Source: JALYXS01 sp051003795 | GTDB lineage: Bacteria; Acidobacteriota; Terriglobia; Bryobacterales; Bryobacteraceae | DNA length: 5,703 nucleotides | NCBI GenBank assembly: GCA_051003795.1 | Contig: JBPCKZ010000055.1 | Location: 1-5,703, forward strand | Reading direction: 5' to 3' | Shown: positions 1 to 5,319 of the stretch, one piece after another | How positions within the stretch are numbered: position 1 is the first letter of the stretch | Layout: every line of letters begins with the position of its first letter | The notes under the pieces: generated by a model | Told to the model about the DNA's origin: nothing | Databases searched by the model: none | The model's input: only the letters and a program-made list of their open reading frames with translations | Made by a program: the position numbers and the translations under genes

Positions 1-97
1 GGATGATAGAAAAAACTTGCTCGAACTGGCTACGAAAGGGTAAAACAAATTCATGTCCTGGACTGCGGTCCGTTGGCCGGTTTTGAGGTGACCCTGT
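1..97. other. Left edge, no gene identified; possible insertion-sequence remnant
   Basis: I cannot assign a gene here. One frame is open from base 2 to a TAA at 41-43 and would give a 13-residue C-terminal tail (DDRKNLLELATKG). Another runs from an ATG at base 3 to a TGA at 84-86. Either could be the end of a gene that begins outside the window, but neither tail is recognisable. The stretch leads directly into the 20-base direct repeat starting at 74, so it may be the terminal part of an insertion sequence; that is inference only. Confidence 0.25.
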
Positions 98-118
98 ATG
101 GCCGGTTTTGAGGTGACC
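74..118. repeat. 20-base tandem direct repeat, two copies at 25-base spacing
   Basis: TGGCCGGTTTTGAGGTGACC occurs exactly twice, at 74-93 and 99-118, separated by five bases (CTGTA). Two identical 20-mers this close are not expected by chance. IS21-family insertion sequences carry short tandem repeats of this kind inside each end, thought to be transposase-binding sites, and the GGCC...TTTTGAGGTGACC style resembles ends of that family as I remember them. I see no transposase gene in the window, so an IS end is an inference. The second copy contains the ATG of the next open reading frame. Confidence 0.7.
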
Positions 119-535
119 ACTGAGGTCGGCATACGTGCGAACGAGATCCGGGGTCTTCGGCCGACCGCTCAGTGCGCGAAGCTGCTCCGCGACCGACTCG
201 CGCGCACGCCCCTTTCTGAGTTGATGGCCGGCCTCATGGGATCCTTACTGGCGCTCGTAGAAGAGAGATTCGATGACGCGCTCCATTGCATGGAGGCTAT
301 GAAAATCGTTCATGAGCCGGAGGCCCTGGTCTACTTGGCACGGCACTATTCGTATATTGGGGCTTCCAATTCAGCGACAGGAATGTTGAAGCGCGCGGCG
401 CAAGCTGGGTTCGTGTGCGCGCCACGTACGTTGCGATCGGACGCTTGGTTGGGCGCGGCGCGGCGTGACCCAGAGTTTGCTTCTCTAATAAATGAGGCGG
501 AGAATCTGGTGGACCAAGCAAGATCGATTTTGTGA
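98..535 (+). CDS. TPR-like protein of 145 residues, probably a 5'-truncated remnant
   Basis: The protein is soluble-looking, with no signal peptide or membrane segment. Residues about 42-70 and 73-102 form two amphipathic helix pairs with TPR character (G48-L50-L51, then EPEALVYLARHYSYIGAS and ATGMLKRAAQAGF). The tail 'GF...R.DAWLGAARRDPEFASLINEAE' (about 104-135) resembles the C-terminal end of the long TPR regions that follow kinase or cyclase domains in Acidobacteriota and relatives. An in-frame stop lies at 89-91. The only ATG is at 98, inside a direct repeat, and has no clear ribosome binding site. Residues 1-7 are therefore probably repeat sequence fused to an older gene fragment. It runs convergently with the DUF1501 gene, with 19 bases between the stop codons. 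Any function would be protein-protein interaction, but it may be a pseudogene. The TPR reading comes from sequence pattern only. Confidence 0.5.
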   Translation: MAGFEVTTEVGIRANEIRGLRPTAQCAKLLRDRLARTPLSELMAGLMGSLLALVEERFDDALHCMEAMKIVHEPEALVYLARHYSYIGASNSATGMLKRAAQAGFVCAPRTLRSDAWLGAARRDPEFASLINEAENLVDQARSIL

Positions 536-554
536 CATCCGTCCGCGCCGCATA

Positions 555-1979
555 TCACGCCACGATCTGCGGAATCAGGCTTCCGTACACATCCGTCAGC
601 CGCATATTGCGGCCATTAAATCTATAAGTCAGCTTCGTGTGATCCATGCCGAGCAAGTGCAGGATGCTGGCGTGCAAGTCGTGGATCGCAATCGGCTGCT
701 GTTCGGCTTTGTATCCGAAATCGTCGCTCGCGCCGATGACCTGGCCGCCTTTGATTTTCGCTCCCGCCATCCAGATGCTCATCGCTCCCGGATTGTGGTC
801 GCGGCCCACGCCGCGCTGCGAAATGGGCATTCTTCCGAATTCACCTTGCCATACAACTAGCGTCGTATCGAGCAAGCCGCGCGATTTCAGATCTCGCAAA
901 AGCCCGGCAATCGGCACGTCCACTTCGTTGGCGTGGCGCGAATGACTCTCGCGGATATTCTCGTGCGCGTCCCACGTATCGATATTCTGAATTCCTAATC
1001 CGCCGTGATAGAGCTGGATAAAACGCACGCCGCGCTCGACCAGCCGCCGCGCCATCAGGCATTGATGCCCGAACGGCTTGGTGGCCGCTTGATCCAGGCC
1101 GTAGAGCTTCCGCGTGGCGTCGCTTTCCTTGGTGATGTCCACCGCTTCGGGAGCGCAGCCCTGCATGCGGTACGCCAGCTCATAGGAAGAAATGCGCGCG
1201 GCCAGCTCGGAGCTGCCGGGATTCTTCTCGAGATCCATCTGGTTCAGCTTGTTCAAGAGATCGAGACGCGCACGCTGCTGCTCGGGCGCTATTTCGGCTG
1301 GAGGCTTGAGATCGATAATCGGGTCGCCCGACGCGCGAAAGACGGTACCCTGATAGGTCGCGGGCATGAAGCCGGCGCTCCAGTTCGCGGGGCCGCCGAA
1401 CGGGCCGCCATGCTCGTCGTACAGCACCACGAAACCGGGCAGGCTTTTGTTGGCCGAACCCAATCCGTACGTCACCCAGGAACCGACGCTCGGAAAACCC
1501 ATGCGGATCATGCCGCTCGCCAGCTCGTAATGCGCCTGCACATGATCGTTCGACTGGCCGTAGACGGAGCGAAGCACGGCGAGATTATCGACCTGTTTCG
1601 CGAGTTGCGGGAAAATTTCGGAGACCTCGATTCCACTCTCGCCGTACTTTTTAAACGAGAACGGACTCGGCATTAGCGGGCCGGGATTGCCTTGACGGAC
1701 GACGATGTCGCCCTTCCCGCTCAGCGGCTGACCGGCGTAGCGGTTCAGGTTGGGCTTCGGATCGAACGTATCGACGTGGCTGACGCCGCCACTCATGAAA
1801 AGCGAAATGACGCTTGTGGCACGCGGTGGGAAGTGCGGCTTTTTGCCGGAATCGCCCGCCTCGCAACCGGTTTCGTCGGCCAGCAGCCCGTCTTGATCGA
1901 GAAGGTTGGCGAGCGCGAGGCCGCTGATGCCGCAACCGGAGCGGAAAAGGAAATCGCGGCGAGACCAGAAATTTTTCAT
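555..1979 (-). CDS. DUF1501 family protein with Tat signal peptide
   Basis: The 474-residue protein starts MKNFWSRRDFLF, with a twin-arginine pair at R7-R8 and a hydrophobic stretch at about 17-28, so export by the Tat system in folded form is expected. DUF1501 proteins share the alkaline phosphatase/sulfatase-like fold. Family landmarks visible here are GGVSHVDTFDPKP (64-76), RFIQLYHGG (319-327), TWDAHENI (335-342), QGEFGRMP (378-385, usually EFGRTP), GRDHNPG (392-398) and a C-terminal HDLHASILHLLG segment with RFNGR (433-457). Conserved Asp and His in these motifs are probable metal or active-site residues; the substrate is unknown. The frame is open for 135 further codons upstream, but that stretch crosses the inverted repeat and the antisense of secY, so the Tat-type Met at 1979 is the start. 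No strong ribosome binding site precedes it. The usual DUF1549/DUF1553 cytochrome-like partner gene is not next to it. It diverges from secY. Confidence 0.9.
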   Translation of the reverse strand: MKNFWSRRDFLFRSGCGISGLALANLLDQDGLLADETGCEAGDSGKKPHFPPRATSVISLFMSGGVSHVDTFDPKPNLNRYAGQPLSGKGDIVVRQGNPGPLMPSPFSFKKYGESGIEVSEIFPQLAKQVDNLAVLRSVYGQSNDHVQAHYELASGMIRMGFPSVGSWVTYGLGSANKSLPGFVVLYDEHGGPFGGPANWSAGFMPATYQGTVFRASGDPIIDLKPPAEIAPEQQRARLDLLNKLNQMDLEKNPGSSELAARISSYELAYRMQGCAPEAVDITKESDATRKLYGLDQAATKPFGHQCLMARRLVERGVRFIQLYHGGLGIQNIDTWDAHENIRESHSRHANEVDVPIAGLLRDLKSRGLLDTTLVVWQGEFGRMPISQRGVGRDHNPGAMSIWMAGAKIKGGQVIGASDDFGYKAEQQPIAIHDLHASILHLLGMDHTKLTYRFNGRNMRLTDVYGSLIPQIVA

Positions 1980-1984
1980 GATGT

Positions 1985-2100
1985 TGTGGCGTGGACACTC
2001 GTGTCTGCCGTGTCCACACTCGTGTGGACACAGGCTCTTACTGCTCCGAACACGTGTCCACACGAGTGTGGACACGGCAGACACGAGTGTCCGCGCCACA
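1985..2100. repeat. Near-perfect 47-base inverted repeat (long hairpin) with nested palindromes
   Basis: Arms 1985-2031 and 2054-2100 are reverse complements over 46 of 47 positions, with a 22-base centre (2032-2053). The one mismatch (T1992/G2093) would still pair as G-U in + strand RNA. Each arm contains its own palindromes: a 10-base-arm palindrome with a 2-base centre at 2010-2031 and 2054-2075 (GTGTCCACAC / GTGTGGACAC), and a 5-base-arm one at 1994-2005 and 2080-2091 (GACAC / GTGTC). The element can therefore form one long stem or four small hairpins. No T-run follows it, so it is not a classic intrinsic terminator. It fills most of the 142-base gap between the divergent DUF1501 and secY starts. 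It looks like a dispersed REP- or MITE-like palindromic element, and similar GTGTCC/GGACAC modules seem common in intergenic DNA of Acidobacteriota and Verrucomicrobiota. That last point is from memory. Confidence 0.9.
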
Positions 2101-2112
2101 GTACCAAGAAGC

Positions 2113-2118
2113 GAGGGG
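2113..2118 (+). promoter_or_regulatory. Ribosome binding site that fixes the secY start
   Basis: GAGGGG at 2113-2118 is a good Shine-Dalgarno match just upstream of the GTG at 2122 (five bases after the GAGG core). It supports GTG 2122 over upstream in-frame starts, which would translate through the inverted repeat. It lies 12 bases beyond the hairpin, so the hairpin would leave the site exposed. Confidence 0.7.
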
Positions 2119-2121
2119 ATT

Positions 2122-3519
2122 GTGAAGTTCTTCGAAGCACTTGCGAACGTGTTCCGCATTCCGGACCTGCGGAAGCGCGTGTTGTTCACCCTTGCGATGC
2201 TCGCCGTGTACCGCCTCGGCAGCTTCATCCCCACGCCCGGCATCAACATCGGGCGGTGGGAAGAATTCTTCGCGCGTAATTCGAGCAGCATGTTCGGGCT
2301 GTTCGATGTGTTCGCGGGCGGCAACATCCGCCGCCTGACGGTTTTCGCGCTCGGAATCATGCCGTATATCACGGCGTCGATCATCCTGCAATTGCTTACC
2401 GTGGTTGTCCCGACCCTCGAAAAACTTCAAAAAGAAGGCGAACTGGGCCGCCGCAAGATCACTCAATGGACCCGCTATCTTACCGTCGGACTGGCGTTGA
2501 TTCAATCCTTAACCATCGCCACCGGTTTGCAGGCGATGGAAGGCAATATCGTCGTCCATCCGGGATTTGGATTCACGCTCCTCACCATGCTTTCGCTCAC
2601 GACCGGCACGGCGTTCATCATGTGGCTGGGCGAGCAGATCAGCGAGCGCGGTATCGGGAACGGCATGTCGCTGATCATCTTCACGGGCATCGTGGTCGGG
2701 TTGCCGGCGGCCATCGGCAACATCTACAACAACGTTTTCGTCACGCATGAATGGAATCCGCTTACGCTGGTGGTGATCCTGGTGATGATGGTTGCCGTGG
2801 TCGCGTTCATCGTACTGGTCGAACGGGGAGAGCGCCGGATTCCGGTGCAGTACGCCAAGCGCGTGGTGGGGCGCCGCGTCATGGGCGGCCAATCGACCCA
2901 CATGCCGCTCAAAGTGAATGCCGGCGGCGTGATTCCGGTTATCTTCGCTTCGTCCATTCTGGCTTTCCCGCAGACTTTGGCCGGTTTTCCTTTCGTCAAG
3001 AACAGTCCGTGGCTGAGTAACATGTTGGGATCGATCCGGCATGGTGAACCGCTTTATGTGCTGTTGTTCGTCGCCGGTATCATCTTCTTCTGCTTCTTCT
3101 ATGTTTCGATTATTTTCAATCCGAACGAAGCGGCGGACAACATGCGCAAGTATGGCGGATTTATTCCAGGAATCCGGCCCGGCCGCAATACCGCCGACTA
3201 CATGAACAATATCCTGACCAAGATCACGGTCGTCGGGGGCTTGTACCTGAGCATTCTCTGCTTGATCCCGGATGTCATGATTTCGGGAATCCACCTGCAG
3301 CACTTGCCGGTGATGGGCAACTTTATCGACCGTTATTTTCCGCGATTCCTGCTCGAAGGCTTGAACGTGCAGTTTTATTTTGGCGGAACGTCGCTGCTGA
3401 TCGTCGTCGGTGTCGCGATGGACACGGTGAATCAGATTGAAGCGCAGCTAATTATGCGCCATTACGAAGGCTTCACGCCGCGATCGGGAAGGATTCGCGG
3501 GCGCCGGAGCTCGTTCTGA
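2122..3519 (+). CDS. secY: Preprotein translocase subunit SecY
   Basis: SecY is the pore-forming subunit of the SecYEG channel, which moves unfolded proteins across, or inserts them into, the inner membrane with SecA or the ribosome. The 465-residue protein has the expected multi-span membrane pattern. The N-terminus FRIPDLRKRVLFTLAMLAVYR (11-31) leads into TM1. The plug and TM2 region FDVFAGGNIRRLTVFALGIMPYITASIILQLL lies at 61-92. GEQISERGIGNGMSL (170-184) and RRIPVQYAKR (238-247) mark the middle, PLKVNAGGVIPVIFASS (262-278) TM7, and NPNEAADNMRKYGGFIPGIRPG (333-354) the large cytoplasmic loop that contacts SecA and ribosomes. The C-terminus has AMDTVNQIEAQLIMRHYEGF (432-451). The start is GTG 2122, preceded by GAGGGG; the open frame extends 72 codons upstream, but only through repeat sequence and the antisense of DUF1501. 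It opens the + strand gene run, whereas rplO usually precedes it. No clear sigma-70 promoter is visible in the 142-base gap. Confidence 0.97.
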   Translation: MKFFEALANVFRIPDLRKRVLFTLAMLAVYRLGSFIPTPGINIGRWEEFFARNSSSMFGLFDVFAGGNIRRLTVFALGIMPYITASIILQLLTVVVPTLEKLQKEGELGRRKITQWTRYLTVGLALIQSLTIATGLQAMEGNIVVHPGFGFTLLTMLSLTTGTAFIMWLGEQISERGIGNGMSLIIFTGIVVGLPAAIGNIYNNVFVTHEWNPLTLVVILVMMVAVVAFIVLVERGERRIPVQYAKRVVGRRVMGGQSTHMPLKVNAGGVIPVIFASSILAFPQTLAGFPFVKNSPWLSNMLGSIRHGEPLYVLLFVAGIIFFCFFYVSIIFNPNEAADNMRKYGGFIPGIRPGRNTADYMNNILTKITVVGGLYLSILCLIPDVMISGIHLQHLPVMGNFIDRYFPRFLLEGLNVQFYFGGTSLLIVVGVAMDTVNQIEAQLIMRHYEGFTPRSGRIRGRRSSF

Positions 3520-3536
3520 TGTCCACAAAACATTGA
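3519..3536 (+). other. Five-codon mini reading frame bridging secY and adk
   Basis: The secY stop TGA (3517-3519) overlaps an ATG (3519-3521) that reads MSTKH and stops at TGA 3534-3536. That stop in turn overlaps the in-frame TTG of adk at 3533-3535. It could relay ribosomes from secY to adk. Alternatively it is the original adk start, thrown out of frame: one extra A in the A-run at 3527-3530 would give MSTKTLSAPAVSPMALVLF in frame with adk. Both readings are inference. Confidence 0.4.
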
Positions 3537-3556
3537 GCGCTCCGGCTGTTTCACCG

Positions 3557-4222
3557 ATGGCGCTGGTGCTGTTCGGTTCCCCCGGTTCGGGCAAGGGAAC
3601 GCAGGCCAAGCTACTGGTGAAGCATCTTGGCATCCCGCAGATCTCGACGGGCGATATGCTGCGGGAACACATTCGCCTGGGCGACTCGTTGGGCCATAAG
3701 ATCGAAGCTACCATGCGGGCCGGATCGCTGGTATCCGACGAAGCGGTGAACGACCTGGTCCGAATCCGCTTGGCGAACAAGGACTGCGAACGCGGCTGCA
3801 TTCTCGATGGGTATCCCCGAACGCGGCGGCAGGCGGAAGTTCTAATGGGCGTGCTGGAACGCCGCGGAATGGATGAGGTGGTCATTCACCTCGTTGTTGA
3901 TTATAATGTAATTATCGCTCGTCTGGCCAGCCGCAGGCAATGTCCGGTTTGCGGTACCCTATACAACGCCATTTCCAAGAAGCCGCGCGTGGATGGCGCG
4001 TGCGATTCGGATGGCGCGAAATTGATTATTCGGGACGACGACCGGGAATCGGTGATACGCGAACGCCTCGAAACTTACGAGAGGCAGACGCGTCCATTGA
4101 TCGAGTACTTCCGCGAGACGGAACGACGGCTTTATGAGGTGAATGCGAGTCATGAGACGCCGGACGCGCTGTTCAATAGGATTTGCTCGTTGATTGGAGC
4201 GGCGATACCGGCTTCGGCATGA
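3557..4222 (+). CDS. adk: Adenylate kinase, zinc-type LID
   Basis: Adenylate kinase interconverts ATP + AMP and 2 ADP in the cytoplasm. From ATG 3557 the protein has 221 residues, close to the usual 214-220. The P-loop is GSPGSGKGT (7-15). The AMP-binding region STGDMLRE is at 30-37 and DGYPRT (84-89) replaces the common DGFPRT. In the LID, C129-x2-C132, C149-x2-D152 give the three-Cys-one-Asp zinc site known from Bacillus subtilis-type enzymes, followed by RDDDRESVIRERLETYERQTRPL (159-181) with the conserved LID arginines. The start is uncertain. TTG 3533 would add eight residues (total 229), while ATG 3557 gives the standard MALVLFGSPG beginning; neither has a clear Shine-Dalgarno, so coupling to secY is likely. 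The stop overlaps the map start as ATGA. The position between secY and map is the standard operon location. Confidence 0.95.
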   Translation: MALVLFGSPGSGKGTQAKLLVKHLGIPQISTGDMLREHIRLGDSLGHKIEATMRAGSLVSDEAVNDLVRIRLANKDCERGCILDGYPRTRRQAEVLMGVLERRGMDEVVIHLVVDYNVIIARLASRRQCPVCGTLYNAISKKPRVDGACDSDGAKLIIRDDDRESVIRERLETYERQTRPLIEYFRETERRLYEVNASHETPDALFNRICSLIGAAIPASA

Positions 4223-4989
4223 TTATTCGAAAGACGTCCTCCGAACTCGAGAAGATGCGGCGCAGCGGGCTGCTGGTGTGGGAGATTTTGCAGAAGGTCG
4301 GAAAAATGTGCGTCGAGGGCGTGAATACGCAAGATCTGGAGATGGCGGCCGAAAGGATGATTGCCGCGGCCGGGGCGAAGCCGGCATTCAAAGGGTATTA
4401 TGTCCCGGCGGCCGGGGAGCGTTATCGCTATGTACTGTGCGTATCGATCAACGACGAGATCGTGCATGGCATGCCATCGCCGAAACGGGTCTTGAAAAAG
4501 GGCGATCTGGTTTCGCTCGATACCGGCGTTTCGTTGAACGGGTATTTTGGCGATTCGGCTTTGACGGTCGCGGTGGGGGAAGTGAACGAAGAGGCCAAAC
4601 GCCTGATGAAAGTTACCGAGGAATCGCTCGAGCTCGCGATCGATCAGGTCCGGGAAGGGAAGCGGCTTTTCGACGTTTGCGGAACGGTTGAGCGTTTCGT
4701 GATCGATCATGGTTTTTCGATCGTCAAGGAATACGTCGGCCACGGGATTGGGACGCAGTTGCATGAAGAGCCGCAGATTCCGAATTATGTGGATCGCAAG
4801 AACGAGAATCCGCGTCTGCGCGAGGGCATGGTGCTGGCGATCGAGCCGATGGTGAATTCGGGGGGTCCTGAAACGAAAGTTTTGAAGGATAAATGGACGG
4901 CCGTCACGAAGGACGGCTCCTATTCCGCGCATTACGAGCATTGCGTCGCGGTGACGGCGAACGGGCCGTGGGTATTGACGCGGCCGTGA
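4219..4989 (+). CDS. map: Methionine aminopeptidase type I
   Basis: This enzyme removes the initiator methionine from nascent proteins with a small second residue. The 256-residue protein is of the short type I class without an N-terminal zinc-finger extension. All five metal ligands of the pita-bread fold are present: D101 (SLDTGVSLNGY), D112 (FGDSALT), H175 (GHGIG), E209 (AIEPM) and E240 (HYEHCVAV). The substrate-contacting histidines H83 (EIVHGMP) and H182 (QLHEEPQIPNY) are also there. The start ATG at 4219 overlaps the adk stop (ATGA), which points to translational coupling. An in-frame TTG at 4183 would add 12 residues read from the adk 3' end and is unlikely. Its stop overlaps the infA ATG as TGATG. 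Confidence 0.97.
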   Translation: MIIRKTSSELEKMRRSGLLVWEILQKVGKMCVEGVNTQDLEMAAERMIAAAGAKPAFKGYYVPAAGERYRYVLCVSINDEIVHGMPSPKRVLKKGDLVSLDTGVSLNGYFGDSALTVAVGEVNEEAKRLMKVTEESLELAIDQVREGKRLFDVCGTVERFVIDHGFSIVKEYVGHGIGTQLHEEPQIPNYVDRKNENPRLREGMVLAIEPMVNSGGPETKVLKDKWTAVTKDGSYSAHYEHCVAVTANGPWVLTRP

Positions 4990-5183
4990 TGGTGGAAGCG
5001 AGAGTTTTGGAAGAACTGCCGAGCCTGGTGTTCCGCGTGGAACTGGAAAATCGCCGGACGGTTCTGGCGCACGCGTCGGGTGAGCGGCAAAAAAATTTCG
5101 TCCGGCTGTTGCCGGGAGATCGGGTGGAAGTGGACCTTAGCCCCCACGACGCCAGCCGAGGGCGTATTACGAGGAAGCTGTAA
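4989..5183 (+). CDS. infA: Translation initiation factor IF-1, short N-terminus
   Basis: IF-1 is a small S1-like OB-fold protein that binds the 30S A site during initiation with IF-2 and IF-3. From ATG 4989 it has 64 residues. The body is typical: ARVLEELPSLVFRVELEN (4-21), VLAHASGERQKNFVRLLPGD (25-44) and VEVDLSPHDASRGRITRKL (46-64), matching the family pattern VLAHISGKMRKNFIRILPGDKV...LSPYDLTRGRI. The common family length is about 72, and the usual N-terminal MAKED..IE piece is missing. A GTG at 4968 in frame would give 71 residues (MGIDAAVMVEARV...), closer to the usual length but overlapping map by 22 bases. Neither start has a good Shine-Dalgarno. The TGATG overlap with map favours 4989. 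It is the standard map-infA-rpmJ order. Confidence 0.93.
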   Translation: MVEARVLEELPSLVFRVELENRRTVLAHASGERQKNFVRLLPGDRVEVDLSPHDASRGRITRKL

Positions 5184-5195
5184 ACGAGTACATAT

Positions 5196-5309
5196 ATGAA
5201 AGTGCGAGCGTCGGTTAAGAAAATTTGCGACAAGTGCAAGGTCATCCACCGCGAGGGCGTGGTGCGGGTGATCTGCGTGAATCCGAAACACAAGCAGCGT
5301 CAAGGATAA
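5196..5309 (+). CDS. rpmJ: 50S ribosomal protein L36, zinc-binding form
   Basis: L36 is the smallest protein of the large ribosomal subunit and binds 23S rRNA. The frame ATG 5196 to TAA 5307-5309 encodes 37 residues, the usual length: MKVRASVKKICDKCKVI, then HREGVVRVICVNPKHKQRQG. C11, C14, C27 and H32 form the zinc ribbon, so this is the C+ (zinc-containing) form. A weak GAG at 5186-5188 sits seven bases upstream. It lies 12 bases after infA and 10 before rpsM. Confidence 0.97.
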   Translation: MKVRASVKKICDKCKVIHREGVVRVICVNPKHKQRQG

Positions 5310-5311
5310 AA

Positions 5312-5316
5312 GAGGG
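5312..5316 (+). promoter_or_regulatory. Ribosome binding site of rpsM
   Basis: GAGGG at 5312-5316, within AAAAGAGGGAAT, sits three bases before the ATG at 5320. It is one of only two good Shine-Dalgarno matches in the + strand gene run, the other being in front of secY. It suggests S13 translation starts independently rather than by overlap coupling. Confidence 0.65.
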
Positions 5317-5319
5317 AAT

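Noticed and set aside
3..86. Short + strand frame of 27 codons at the left edge
   Set aside because: It has no recognisable sequence and ends inside the first direct-repeat copy; probably chance.
536..554. Bidirectional terminator between the convergent TPR-like and DUF1501 genes
   Set aside because: The gap is only 19 bases and I see no stem-loop with a T-run.
1005..1676. + strand open frame of 223 codons opposite the DUF1501 gene
   Set aside because: No recognisable domain. The - strand frame carries clear DUF1501 motifs over the whole region.
1985..2100. Inverted repeat as an intrinsic transcription terminator
   Set aside because: It lies between two gene starts, not ends, and no T-run follows on either strand.
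1906..2121. 72-codon upstream extension of secY
   Set aside because: It is antisense to the DUF1501 gene and then translates the inverted repeat into Cys/His/Arg-rich nonsense. The GTG at 2122 has a Shine-Dalgarno and a normal SecY N-terminus.
1980..2384. N-terminal extension of the DUF1501 frame by 135 codons
   Set aside because: It runs antisense through secY and the inverted repeat. The Tat-type start at 1979 gives a normal family N-terminus.
2509..3303. Long - strand open frame of 264 codons opposite secY
   Set aside because: It is rich in Asp, His, Arg and Gln with no recognisable domain, a typical shadow of a GC-rich membrane-protein gene.
4150..4941. Long - strand open frame of 263 codons opposite map
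   Set aside because: It is a shadow of map with no family motif and a composition typical of antisense frames.
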